Counted from the stretch's first letter, positions 35,041 to 42,755 are shown. The stretch is 64,000 bases of DNA from an uncultured Prevotellaceae bacterium (GCA_902776195.1 CACYPF010000017.1:1-64000); one strand, 5' to 3'. Program-made: numbers and translations. Notes: generated by a model not told the origin, from the letters alone.

Positions 35041-36193
35041 ACCAGCAGAGAGATTAAGCTTAGTGAGTGAATACTACTTCAGCCGTAAACTGAAGGAGGT
35101 TGCCCAACTGAATGCGGAGGGTAAGGACATCATCAGTCTTGCCATCGGCAGTCCTGACATGCCACCCTCGGAGAAGACGATAGAGAAGTTGTGCGAGGTG
35201 GCTCATCAGCCCAGTGCGCATGGTTATCAGCCGACGATGGGAACACCGGAGTTGCGTGAGGCGATGGCTCGTTTCTATAAGCGGTGGTATGGTGTCGACC
35301 TCGACGCTAAGACAGAGGTGCTGCCTCTGATAGGCTCGAAGGAGGGTATCCTGCATGTCACCCTTGCCTTCGTCAACCCTGGCGATGAGGTGCTGGTGCC
35401 TAACCCTGGCTATCCTACCTATACGTCCCTGTCGAAGATATTGGGTACCAAGATTGTCAATTATAACCTGCGTGAGGATAACGGCTGGCAGCCTGACTTC
35501 GACGAGTTGGAGAAGATGGACCTCTCAAAGGTCAAGCTGATGTGGACGAACTATCCCAACATGCCGACAGGTGGTAACGCCCGCCGTGAGACCTACGAGC
35601 GACTGGTGCAGTTTGCCAGGCAGCATGGTATCGTGGTGGTCAACGACAACCCTTACTCCTTCATCCTCAACGAGGAGCATCTCAGTATTCTGCAGGTACC
35701 TGGTGCGAAAGACTGCTGTATCGAGTTCAACTCCATGTCGAAGTCGCATAACATGCCTGGATGGCGTGTCGGTCTGTGTGCCACCAACAGCGAGTTCATC
35801 TCATGGATACTCAAGGTGCAGTCGAACATCGAGAGCGGTACGTTCCGTGGCATCCAGCTGGCTGCCGCCGAGGCTTATGACAATAGTGACGAGTGGCATC
35901 GTGAGGCGAATATAGAGACGTATCGCCGTCGTCGCCAGTATGCGGAGCAGATCATGGACGTGCTGGACTGTACGTATGACAAGAACCAGGTGGGGATGTT
36001 CCTCTGGGGTAAGATTCCCGCAAAGTACGATAACGTGGAGAATTTGACGGAACGGGTACTGCACGAGGCTCGTGTCTTCATCACCCCTGGCTTTATCTTC
36101 GGCTCCAACGGGGAGCGGTATATTCGCATCTCACTTTGCGCAAAAGAGGAAAAAATCAAAGAGGCATTAGAAAGAATCAAAAAAACGATATAA
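35021..36193 (+). CDS. Class I/II aminotransferase (probable aromatic aminotransferase)
   Basis: PLP enzyme, 390 residues. PLP-binding features: YQPTMGTPELREAMARFY, NPGYPTYTSL, WTNYPNMPTGG (Asn), VVNDNPYSFIL (Asp), the Schiff-base Lys in EFNSMSKSHNMPGWRVG (about 241), and the substrate Arg in ERYIRISL near the C-terminus. Its place between pheA and the DAHP synthase gene points to the last transamination of phenylpyruvate and hydroxyphenylpyruvate (inference; the sequence alone also resembles LL-diaminopimelate-type aminotransferases). Confidence 0.88.
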   Translation: MANRPIEPAERLSLVSEYYFSRKLKEVAQLNAEGKDIISLAIGSPDMPPSEKTIEKLCEVAHQPSAHGYQPTMGTPELREAMARFYKRWYGVDLDAKTEVLPLIGSKEGILHVTLAFVNPGDEVLVPNPGYPTYTSLSKILGTKIVNYNLREDNGWQPDFDELEKMDLSKVKLMWTNYPNMPTGGNARRETYERLVQFARQHGIVVVNDNPYSFILNEEHLSILQVPGAKDCCIEFNSMSKSHNMPGWRVGLCATNSEFISWILKVQSNIESGTFRGIQLAAAEAYDNSDEWHREANIETYRRRRQYAEQIMDVLDCTYDKNQVGMFLWGKIPAKYDNVENLTERVLHEARVFITPGFIFGSNGERYIRISLCAKEEKIKEALERIKKTI

Positions 36194-36195
36194 AC

Positions 36196-37260
36196 ATGGA
36201 ACTGGAACTAGAAAAATTGAATCTACCAAGTGACAATGAACGCCCCTTCGTCATTGCAGGACCCTGCAGTGCTGAGAGTGAGGAGCAAGTGATGACTACC
36301 GCCAAGCAACTGGCAATGTACGGATGTCATAACTTCCGTGCCGGGGTATGGAAGCCCCGTACGAAACCCGGTGGCTTCGAGGGACATGGTGAACCAGCCC
36401 TCGTTTGGTTGAAGCAGGTAAAGCAGGAGACGAAGATGCTGGTGGCTACCGAGGTGGCTACACCGGAGCATGTGGAGCTCTGCCTGAAGTATGGCATTGA
36501 TATCCTGTGGGTGGGTGCGCGTACCTCTGCCAATCCCTTTGCCATGCAGGCACTTGCCGACTCGCTGAAAGGTGTGGATATCCCCGTCTTCGTGAAGAAT
36601 CCCGTCAACCCCGACCTGGAGTTGTGGATTGGTGCGATGGAGCGTCTGAACCAGGCTGGTGTGAAGCGCCTGGCAGCTATCCATCGCGGTTTCTCCAGCT
36701 ATGACAAGAAGATATACCGTAACATGCCGATGTGGCAGATTCCTATCGAGTTGCGTCGCCGTATTCCCGAACTGCCTATCATCAATGACCCCAGTCATAT
36801 CGGTGGTCGTCGTGAACTGATTGCCCCCTTGTGCCAGCAGGCGATGGACCTCGGCTTCGACGGTCTGATCATCGAGAGCCACTGTGATCCTGACAAGGCG
36901 TGGAGTGATGCCAAGCAGCAGGTGACTCCTGATGTGCTTGACTATATCCTGTCGCTGCTCGTCATCCGTGAGGAGAACACATCCACCGAGGGTATCACCA
37001 CGCTCCGTAAGCAGATTGATGAGCTGGACAACCAGTTGATGGAGCTGCTCTCGAAGCGTATGCGTGTCTGCCGTGAGATCGGTCAGTACAAGAAGGAGCA
37101 TAACATGACGGTATTGCAGACCACACGTTACAACGAGATTCTCGACAAGCGTGGCGCACAGGGTTCTCTGCTGGGCATGGGACCTGAGTTCGTGGCAAGT
37201 GTCTTCGAGAGTATCCATGAGGAGAGTGTCCGTCAGCAGATAGAGATCATTAATAAATGA
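36196..37260 (+). CDS. DAHP synthase fused to chorismate mutase
   Basis: Bifunctional enzyme, 354 residues. Residues 1-260 are a type I-beta DAHP synthase (PFVIAGPCSAES, FRAGVWKPRTKPGGFEG, WVGARTSANPF, VFVKNPVNPD, HRGFSSYDK, DPSHIGGRR, IIESHCDPD). Residues ~270-354 are an AroQ-type chorismate mutase (LRKQIDELDNQLMELLSKRMRVCREIGQYKK). It catalyses both the entry to the shikimate pathway and the chorismate-to-prephenate step. The start at 36196, 2 nt after the aminotransferase stop, fits the domain. Confidence 0.95.
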   Translation: MELELEKLNLPSDNERPFVIAGPCSAESEEQVMTTAKQLAMYGCHNFRAGVWKPRTKPGGFEGHGEPALVWLKQVKQETKMLVATEVATPEHVELCLKYGIDILWVGARTSANPFAMQALADSLKGVDIPVFVKNPVNPDLELWIGAMERLNQAGVKRLAAIHRGFSSYDKKIYRNMPMWQIPIELRRRIPELPIINDPSHIGGRRELIAPLCQQAMDLGFDGLIIESHCDPDKAWSDAKQQVTPDVLDYILSLLVIREENTSTEGITTLRKQIDELDNQLMELLSKRMRVCREIGQYKKEHNMTVLQTTRYNEILDKRGAQGSLLGMGPEFVASVFESIHEESVRQQIEIINK

Positions 37261-37282
37261 GGAATGAAGAATGAGGAATGAA
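37256..37282 (+). repeat. GAGGAATGA short tandem repeat
   Basis: Three or four degenerate GAGGAATGA / GAAGAATGA units spanning the stop codon of the DAHP synthase gene and the gap before tyrA. Confidence 0.7.
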
Positions 37283-37287
37283 TTAAT

Positions 37288-38082
37288 ATGAAAATAATAG
37301 TTTTGGGTGCAGGAAAGATGGGTAGTTTCTTCATCGACCTGCTGAGTTTCGATCATGAGGTGGCTGTCTACGAGAAAGACCCCAAGCGCATGCGGTTCAC
37401 GTATAACTGTCAGCGCTTCACGGAGTTGGAGGAGATTCGCACATTCAATCCCGACTTGGTGATTAACGCCGTGACAGTGAAGTATACCATCCCTGCCTTC
37501 AAGGACGTGATTCCCTATTTGTCGAAGGACTGTATCATCAGCGATATCTCCTCCGTGAAGACGGGTCTGAAAGATTATTATGAGTCGACAGGGATGCGCT
37601 ATGTCTCCACGCACCCGATGTTCGGTCCTACGTTCGCCAATCTCCAGCAGCTCTCTGAGGAGAACGCCATCATCATCAGCGAGGGTGACTATATGGGACG
37701 TATCTTCTTCAAGGACCTGTATCAGAAGCTCGACCTGAACATCTACGAGTATACCTTCGAGGAGCACGACAAGACGGTTGCCTACTCATTGAGTATTCCT
37801 TTCGTGTCGACCTTCGTCTTCGCTGCTGTCATGAAGCATCAGGATGCACCAGGTACCACCTTCAAGCGTCACATGCGCATTGCCAAGGGGGTACTTAACG
37901 AGGACGACTATCTCTTGCAGGAGATTCTCTTCAACCCCTATACACATGACCAGGTGTCGCAGATCCGCACGGAGCTGAAGGAACTGCTGGAGATTATCGA
38001 CCAGAAGGATGCCAAGGGTATGAAGGCTTATCTCACAAAGATTCGCAATAACGTAAAGCGTGACATCGAAATCACTAAATAG
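37288..38082 (+). CDS. tyrA: Prephenate dehydrogenase
   Basis: Oxidative decarboxylation of prephenate to hydroxyphenylpyruvate with NAD(P). 264 residues: Rossmann motif IIVLGAGKMGSFFIDLL at the N-terminus, DLVINAVTVKYT, ISDISSVKTGL, STHPMFGPTFANLQ, and the helical dimerisation domain after EEHDKTVAYSLSIPFVS. The length and lack of an ACT domain fit the short Bacteroidales form. It overlaps the transporter gene by 23 nt and completes the Tyr branch of the operon. Confidence 0.93.
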   Translation: MKIIVLGAGKMGSFFIDLLSFDHEVAVYEKDPKRMRFTYNCQRFTELEEIRTFNPDLVINAVTVKYTIPAFKDVIPYLSKDCIISDISSVKTGLKDYYESTGMRYVSTHPMFGPTFANLQQLSEENAIIISEGDYMGRIFFKDLYQKLDLNIYEYTFEEHDKTVAYSLSIPFVSTFVFAAVMKHQDAPGTTFKRHMRIAKGVLNEDDYLLQEILFNPYTHDQVSQIRTELKELLEIIDQKDAKGMKAYLTKIRNNVKRDIEITK

Positions 38083-39004
38083 TACGTTAGGCTATCATTT
38101 TGTCGCTTTCCTGATTGTTGCCATCTGGGGCAGCACCTTCGTCTTTACGAAGATGCTGCTCATGGCAGGTCTGTCGCCTGCTCAGATCTTTACGCTTCGT
38201 TTCATCATCGCTTATGTGCTGTTACTGGGGTATGAGTTTTCTCTTCAGTCCTTCAATTTTTCAACTCTTCAATTCTTCTGTCGTTCTTGGCGGGATGAAC
38301 TGTTGATGGCGTTGTTAGGATTATCGGGTGGGGCACTCTATTTCCTCACCGAGAACGCAGCCCTCATCTATACCACGGCAACGAACACCTCGTTGATAGT
38401 CTGTTCGAGTCCGCTCTTCGCCATGCTGCTCATCGCCTTGTTCTATCGGCAGAGTGAACCGCTCACCAGACAGAAGGTGACGGGGTCGCTGATGGCATGT
38501 GCGGGGATGGCGGTCGTCGTGCTCAACGGTCATTTCGTGCTTCACCTGTCACCGCTCGGTGATATCCTTGCCTTCGGTGCTTGTCTTTGCTGGGCACTCT
38601 ATTCTCTCATTATGAGGAACGTCACAGGTCGTTATAGTTCCCTTTTCATTACCCGTAAGGTGTTCTTCTATGGGGTCTTGACCATCCTGCCGTATTATTT
38701 CATCGTTCCTTCTGATAACTGGATATTCACCCCTTCCATTCTTCAATTCTTCCATCTTTCCACGCTCCTCAACCTGCTGTTCCTTGCTGTGGTGGCATCG
38801 ATGCTCTGTTTCTTGGCATGGAACTGGGTGATCAGCAAGTTGGGTACCGTCGTCGCCACCAACTGGGTCTATTTCAATCCCATCACCACCATCATCTTCG
38901 CATGGTGGCTGCTCAACGAGCAAATCACACCGTGGTTCCTCCTTGGCACCGTCCTCATCCTTTTGGGCATGTATCTGTGCGATAAAAATTCTAGAACTTT
39001 CTAG
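38060..39004 (+). CDS. EamA/DMT-family transporter with repeat-encoded loops
   Basis: Drug/metabolite transporter superfamily, 314 residues, ten predicted helices in two EamA halves (VAIWGSTFVFTKMLL; YTTATNTSLIVCSSPLFAMLLIALFY; ILLGMYLCDK at the end). GTG start inside tyrA. Three parts are encoded by short tandem repeats: loop residues 61-74 (SLQSFNFSTLQFF), residues 224-235 (TPSILQFFHLS) and the C-terminal NSRTF, which comes from the TCTAGAA array. The position suggests export of an aromatic compound, but substrate is not evident. Confidence 0.85.
   Translation: MTSKSLNSTLGYHFVAFLIVAIWGSTFVFTKMLLMAGLSPAQIFTLRFIIAYVLLLGYEFSLQSFNFSTLQFFCRSWRDELLMALLGLSGGALYFLTENAALIYTTATNTSLIVCSSPLFAMLLIALFYRQSEPLTRQKVTGSLMACAGMAVVVLNGHFVLHLSPLGDILAFGACLCWALYSLIMRNVTGRYSSLFITRKVFFYGVLTILPYYFIVPSDNWIFTPSILQFFHLSTLLNLLFLAVVASMLCFLAWNWVISKLGTVVATNWVYFNPITTIIFAWWLLNEQITPWFLLGTVLILLGMYLCDKNSRTF
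38242..38281 (+). repeat. CTTCAATTCTTC repeat inside EamA gene
   Basis: Degenerate tandem CTTCAATTTTTCAACTCTTC-type units in frame. The same family occurs at 38731-38760 in the same gene and at 32033-32050 in the copA/AI-2E junction. Confidence 0.7.
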
Positions 39005-39036
39005 AACATTCTAGAACAATCTAGAACTCTCTAGAA
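38990..39036 (+). repeat. TCTAGAA array, 10-nt period (left)
   Basis: Five TCTAGAA units starting at 38990, 39000, 39010, 39020 and 39030, consensus TCTAGAACAA, with a decayed sixth. It includes the EamA stop codon. Confidence 0.9.
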
Positions 39037-39054
39037 AATTCTATCCCCCTCTAT

Positions 39055-39723
39055 CTATCCTTTCCCTCTAAGCCTAGCCACTTCCCCCTCCAGTTGCGTT
39101 ATCCTTTTTTCTGCCCTTTCCAATTTCTGTTTCAGGCGCATAATCTCATCTTTCTGGTTCGTGCGATAGCCGAGCCGTGCGGCAGTCATCCGTTCCTTGA
39201 TGCCACCCTCAACCAGAAACTCCTTCTCCAGTTTCTTCTGATACGACCGCATCATCTTATCTATCATATGACAAAGCGTGAGTGCCGTATTAGCCATTTC
39301 CTCATCATTCATCTTGTTAATAAATAGCGCATACTCTTCCCATTGGTTGTTCTTCCTGCAAAATTCCAGCATACCATGATAACGATGAAAACGACTGTCC
39401 CATTGGTGTAGATGCCGTGAGGCAAGATAATCCTCGTAATCCTCACGCAGTTCGTGGATACTGCTTCGAGCCACGTTCATCAACTTGATTTCCATTTCCA
39501 TGGAGGTAGCACCATCTTCTGCCCCTTCCACAATATTCTGCTTGCCAGAGCGTGCCGCTTGTACCATCTGGTCTATCGTGCGGTCACCCTGTCGCAGATA
39601 CCGCTTGGCAAACTCGAATGTCAGTAAGTACAAAACATTTGTCTTTTGGTAGAAATACAAATCTGCCCATCGAGTCTGACTTCTCATCACTCGGAATTGT
39701 TTTTCCAAATTCTCGTTATTCAT
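39055..39723 (-). CDS. Four-helix-bundle (S23/Avd-like) protein
   Basis: 222 residues. The ~30-120 core has the S23-type four-helix-bundle pattern (LTFEFAKRYLRQGDRTIDQMVQAARSGKQNIVEGAE) and the longer suffix region of Bacteroidales homologues, ending in a coiled coil (IMRLKQKLERAEKRITQLEGEVARL). Relatives are encoded in 23S rRNA intervening sequences and as Avd in diversity-generating retroelements; no reverse transcriptase or variable gene is nearby. It is bracketed by two TCTAGAA arrays in the same orientation. Function unknown. Confidence 0.82.
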   Translation of the reverse strand: MNNENLEKQFRVMRSQTRWADLYFYQKTNVLYLLTFEFAKRYLRQGDRTIDQMVQAARSGKQNIVEGAEDGATSMEMEIKLMNVARSSIHELREDYEDYLASRHLHQWDSRFHRYHGMLEFCRKNNQWEEYALFINKMNDEEMANTALTLCHMIDKMMRSYQKKLEKEFLVEGGIKERMTAARLGYRTNQKDEIMRLKQKLERAEKRITQLEGEVARLRGKG

Positions 39724-39766
39724 TGAAAATAAGTCATTAATTTTTTAGAAATTCTGTTTATCCCTG

Positions 39767-39774
39767 CAAAGATA
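39767..39774 (-). promoter_or_regulatory. Four-helix-bundle gene -7 box
   Basis: TATCTTTG on the minus strand, 43 nt before the start. Confidence 0.6.
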
Positions 39775-39816
39775 AACATAAAACTCCACAATCTCCCCCT
39801 TTTCCCCAAAAAAAAT

Positions 39817-39883
39817 TCTAGAAACTTCTAGAAATTTCTAGAACGCTCTAGAACAATCTAGAATAATCTAGAACAATCTAGAA
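39817..39883 (+). repeat. TCTAGAA array, 10-nt period (right)
   Basis: Seven TCTAGAA units at exact 10-nt steps from 39817 to 39877, same strand consensus as the left array. Confidence 0.9.
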
Positions 39884-39964
39884 CACCATTCCCAAAATGC
39901 TCTCCCTCTTGAAATAACTGCAGGAATCATAAAAAATATACCTAAGTTTAAAAAATCGAGAAAT

Positions 39965-40050
39965 ATCTGTCAATCTATCAGCGAGAGGGTTTAACACACT
40001 GATAGACAGCGGATTGAACCGCTGACAGATAGGCTGATAGATTGATAGAT
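39965..40050. repeat. 18-bp inverted repeat with nested hairpin
   Basis: 39965-39982 pairs with 40033-40050 (17 of 18 bp); CAGCGG / CCGCTG (40007-40024) forms a second stem inside. Confidence 0.8.
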
Positions 40051-40130
40051 TCCAATGACAATGTCCCTTGTTACCCTTGATACCTTTGACACCAGTAGCT
40101 ACAACCTTTGTAAAGGATGCCTCCTTTCAT

Positions 40131-40218
40131 TGTAAATCAAATTGATTTGCAAAGTAAATCAAATTGAATTACTGAGTAAATCAAATTGAATTACTGAGTA
40201 AACCAAGTTAGACTGCAA
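40131..40218 (+). repeat. Four 22-nt tandem repeats (iteron-like), array 1
   Basis: Units at 40131, 40153, 40175 and 40197; the two central ones are identical (AGTAAATCAAATTGAATTAC then TG). Core AATCAAATTGAATT is nearly palindromic. Confidence 0.9.
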
Positions 40219-40419
40219 CTCTGCATGATATAGTTTTCATTGACGATGCCTAAGGCTTCGCAAGGAGGAAGTGGCACCTTCGTTCGTTTTTTCACTCATT
40301 TTAAGGGCAAAAACACCATTCGTTGTCACCCTTGTTACCTCGTTGTTACCGCAATCGTCTGATAATCAAATAGTCTTGCAAGGCGGCAACGGTTGCAAGG
40401 GTAAAAAACTTTATGTATT

Positions 40420-40439
40420 CGCACGTGCGCGTACGCGCG
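40420..40439. other. 20-nt alternating purine-pyrimidine run
   Basis: CGCACGTGCGCGTACGCGCG, strictly alternating, GC-rich within AT-rich DNA; capable of adopting Z-DNA. Confidence 0.75.
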
Positions 40440-40550
40440 AGGAATTCTGATACTCATATTAAACAATACGAGTATCTTATTAGACAATACGAGTATCAGA
40501 TTTTTCATTCCGCCAGTCGTATTATCAAACAACATTATTATATTTGACAA

Positions 40551-40757
40551 AAAACTAGTCCCCTTCTCCCTTTTTCTCTTGAAATGCTGATGTACAGGGC
40601 GTTTCACGACGGGAGTAGTTGCTCCAACTAGTCCCGTACTACTCCCTTTCGACTTCAACGGGAGAAGTATGGGAGATGTTCAGCCAACTACTCCCGTGCC
40701 CTGCGCCCTTTATTTATCAGGGTTTGAGCCACCTGACGGGAGAAGGGGACTAGTTTT
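40551..40757. mobile_element. MITE-like 207-nt nested palindrome
   Basis: Perfect 20-bp terminal inverted repeats (40551-40570, 40738-40757; AAAACTAGTCCCCTTCTCCC). Inside, a perfect 13-bp pair (ACGGGAGTAGTTG at 40612-40624 with 40685-40697) and a third inner pair of about 15 bp with two mismatches. No ORF. No clear target-site duplication. Confidence 0.7.
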
Positions 40758-40787
40758 ATCGATTTTCTTAAAAATTCTCCGGAATCA

Positions 40788-40875
40788 GTTACCGATTGAC
40801 CATTGCTTTGTTACCGACTGACTGTTGTTTTGTTACCGACTGACCATTGTTTTGTTACCGGCTGAAGCCTCTTTT
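40788..40875 (+). repeat. Four 22-nt tandem repeats (iteron-like), array 2
   Basis: Units start at 40788, 40810, 40832 and 40854 with consensus GTTACCGACTGACCATTGTT then TT; the fourth diverges in its second half. Same period as array 1, different sequence. Confidence 0.88.
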
Positions 40876-41060
40876 CATATCGGTTGAAGCCCATAATCGG
40901 GTCAGTTAAAGCCTCCATTTGATAAAGATATAGTTTATCACTCGTTCCGATATCAGTTATGACCCTTGGAGCCCAGGGCTTCGACCCTTGGAGGCGGCAC
41001 CTCCGCCCCTCGAAGCCCGGGGCTTCGTAATCCATATGCATTCTGATACTCATATTAAAT

Positions 41061-41181
41061 AATACGACTGGCAGATTTTTTATTCCGCCAGTCGTAATTA
41101 AAGATAGTGGCATCGTATTACCAAATAATACTGTCTATTTAACGATTATCATCGATTAAGCAGTGGATTATTGAGAACCGT
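41061..41181. repeat. Left copy of ~120-nt direct repeat flanking dinD
   Basis: Begins with the TACGACTGGC / GCCAGTCGTA hairpin (41063-41096) and ends GTGGATTATTGAGAACCGT. The last codons and stop of dinD lie inside its right end. Confidence 0.8.
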
Positions 41182-42019
41182 CTTTTTCTTCTTGTTCGTT
41201 CTTTTCCGGCAACAGATAGTCACTTGCCTTATCTTTAGTGATAACACTGCGTCCCAACTTACTCTCCAGTTGTTTACGTGCAGCTTTCGCCACACTACCA
41301 CCTTCTTTTGCCACTTGCGTCTGAGCATTAAAACCCTTAGGATTGCGATCTTTTGAAATCTCTGTAGCTGATGCCTCAGCAAGAATATTGAGGGCTATCT
41401 CAAGATTTGTCATATTATCACGCAAGTTCTCTTTCTTCAAACCCTTATGGCGTTTGTATTGCTTGGTGGTGAAACCGCTCCATTCACGAGTGATGATATC
41501 CGTCAATGAAGCATATTCCAACCCCTCTTTGACACCTGTGCGTTTCCACTCGTCAGTAAGTTCTTTGCGTACTTCTATTGATTTGATGCGCTGATTAATC
41601 CATGCGTCACTATAACCTAAGCGTTTATAGTCAATAATAGCCTGATCAATGCTCAGTTCCGGGTCTTGCATCTGGTCAAGACGTAGACTTGCCACCTGTG
41701 CCATCCATTGTTTGAAAGGCTCTGCCTTAGGAGAAGGGATTGACTGGATGATACGGAAAAATCCTTCTTGATTAGCACAATTTACCCTTTGCTTCCCACC
41801 AGGAGTTTGCAACGAAAGGGGGGTGACAATTTGTCCCCATCCTTTTGCAAGTTCAGGGTCTCGCTTTTTCATTTTCTTGATGTAATCTGTTGGATTAACA
41901 CTGTCTGTAAGTGCTTCCACCACATCTACAACACAAAAGTACCACTTCTCTTCCTGATCATCCCAAACTGTACGAACTTTACGCTCCTCAAATAGTTTGA
42001 TAACTTGTTTCTTAGTCAT
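41168..42019 (-). CDS. dinD: DNA damage-inducible protein D-like (BRO-N domain)
   Basis: 283 residues. The N-terminal BRO-N domain (VRTVWDDQEEKWYFCVVDVVEALTDS) is followed by the DinD-specific region with WAQVASLRLDQMQDPELSIDQAIIDYKRLGYSDAWINQRIKSIEVRKELTDEWKRTG in segments, and the FTTKQYKRHKGLKKENLRDNMTNLEIALNILAEASATEISK block. DinD inhibits RecA filaments in E. coli; here it is inferred to be an accessory gene because near-identical ~120-nt repeats flank it. It has a consensus promoter. Confidence 0.9.
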   Translation of the reverse strand: MTKKQVIKLFEERKVRTVWDDQEEKWYFCVVDVVEALTDSVNPTDYIKKMKKRDPELAKGWGQIVTPLSLQTPGGKQRVNCANQEGFFRIIQSIPSPKAEPFKQWMAQVASLRLDQMQDPELSIDQAIIDYKRLGYSDAWINQRIKSIEVRKELTDEWKRTGVKEGLEYASLTDIITREWSGFTTKQYKRHKGLKKENLRDNMTNLEIALNILAEASATEISKDRNPKGFNAQTQVAKEGGSVAKAARKQLESKLGRSVITKDKASDYLLPEKNEQEEKDGSQ

Positions 42020-42043
42020 ATTTAGTTTACTTTATATTGGAAG

Positions 42044-42075
42044 CAAAGATACAAACATTTTACTATTCCACCAAA
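42044..42075 (-). promoter_or_regulatory. dinD promoter
   Basis: Minus strand TTTG (42075-42072), 20-nt spacer, TATCTTTG (42051-42044), 24 nt before the start. No LexA-type operator recognised. Confidence 0.8.
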
Positions 42076-42114
42076 CAATCCATTCAAAAACTTGCGTTAT
42101 GGGATACTTCGTCA

Positions 42115-42236
42115 AATACGACTGGCAGATTTTTCATTCCGCCAGTTGTATTTTTTAATGGAGGCATCTTATTACCAAATAGTCTAATCGTGTTTGTCGT
42201 TTATCAACGGCTAAAAAGTGGATCGTTGAGAACCGT
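42115..42236. repeat. Right copy of ~120-nt direct repeat flanking dinD
   Basis: Same order of blocks as 41061-41181: TACGACTGGC hairpin, ATTACCAAATA, TTATCA, AGTGGAT(C/T)(G/A)TTGAGAACCGT. About 80% identical by eye, best at both ends. Confidence 0.8.
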
Positions 42237-42401
42237 TCCCGGCTTTGAATAAACTAAGAGACACTGGCGAAATAATTTATAGAAAGACTTCTTCCCCCAG
42301 CATATACAATACTCTTGTCGGAAGAATTGTCATTTGTCAACTGTCAACATTGTGTTGTGTCGCTTCCTATCGGAGGTAAAGAAAAATTTCGTTGAGAAAC
42401 G

Positions 42402-42433
42402 TTTGCCATTACAGAAATTATTTATTATCTTTG
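42402..42433 (+). promoter_or_regulatory. Promoter of structured RNA / lipoprotein transcript
   Basis: TTTG (42402-42405), 20-nt spacer, TATCTTTG (42426-42433). The transcript would start near 42440, over 300 nt before the next gene. Confidence 0.8.
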
Positions 42434-42550
42434 CAATCGAGTTTATACAAATAAAATGTCTAATCATTAAAAAGAAAGGATTTATTTATGGGCTGATGAA
42501 GTTATTTTAATTGAAAAGGACATACTATAGATAAAGGCGTTAGCTTTTGA

Positions 42551-42705
42551 TTCTTGCTCACCCGAAATCGCCAAATTTCACGAGCACCAAGAGTAAAAGT
42601 TAATGCTCACGTCGCACAGGCGTGGGCTTTTACTCGAATATGGTGCATAGGTGTTTGGCGATACCTGGGAGAGCGTAGGCGAAGTAAGAAGTCCACGTTT
42701 TTTTT
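42551..42705 (+). ncRNA. Rod-like structured RNA with alternative terminator fold
   Basis: Nested helices read from the sequence: TTCTT/AAGAA (closing), GCTC-A-CCC/GGG-A-GAGC, ATCGCCAAA (42567) with TTTGGCGAT (42654), GCACCA (42584) with TGGTGC (42641), GAGTAAAAG (42591) with CTTTTACTC (42627), CTCACG with CGTGGG at the tip. Alternatively 42621-42634 pairs with 42683-42697 (about 13 bp) directly before T8 (42698-42705), a terminator that destroys the rod. It could be a 6S-like RNA or a cis-acting switch for the lipoprotein gene; I recognise no known riboswitch core. Confidence 0.6.
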
Positions 42706-42755
42706 ATGTGTAATTTTATACTAATAATCATTTATTAACTTAAACATTTACGATT

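Larger units (their letters stand above)
39890..41060. other. Repeat-rich non-coding stretch
   Basis: About 1.2 kb without a convincing gene on either strand. It holds, in order, an 18-bp inverted repeat, a 22-nt tandem array, an alternating purine-pyrimidine run, a GATACTC/GAGTATC palindrome group, a 207-nt nested palindrome, a second 22-nt array and a GGGCTTCGA / TCGAAGCCC hairpin (40976-41018). The parts are listed separately. Confidence 0.7.

Noticed and set aside
36223-37767. 514-codon open frame on the minus strand opposite the DAHP synthase and tyrA genes
   Set aside because: The plus strand encodes clear enzymes in an operon; the antisense frame has no domain pattern, no promoter box and follows from codon bias.
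39055-39723. Diversity-generating retroelement suggested by the Avd-like protein
   Set aside because: No reverse transcriptase and no template/variable repeat pair within the window.
39817-39883. TCTAGAA array as CRISPR or tRNA cluster
   Set aside because: The 10-nt step leaves only 3-nt gaps; nothing resembles spacers or tRNA.
40131-40875. CRISPR-like appearance of the 22-nt arrays
   Set aside because: Units are directly contiguous with no spacers, and no cas genes are present.
42440-42550. Leader peptide ahead of the structured RNA, by analogy with the Phe/Tyr attenuator
   Set aside because: Only ATG frames of two to four codons occur there, without codon enrichment.
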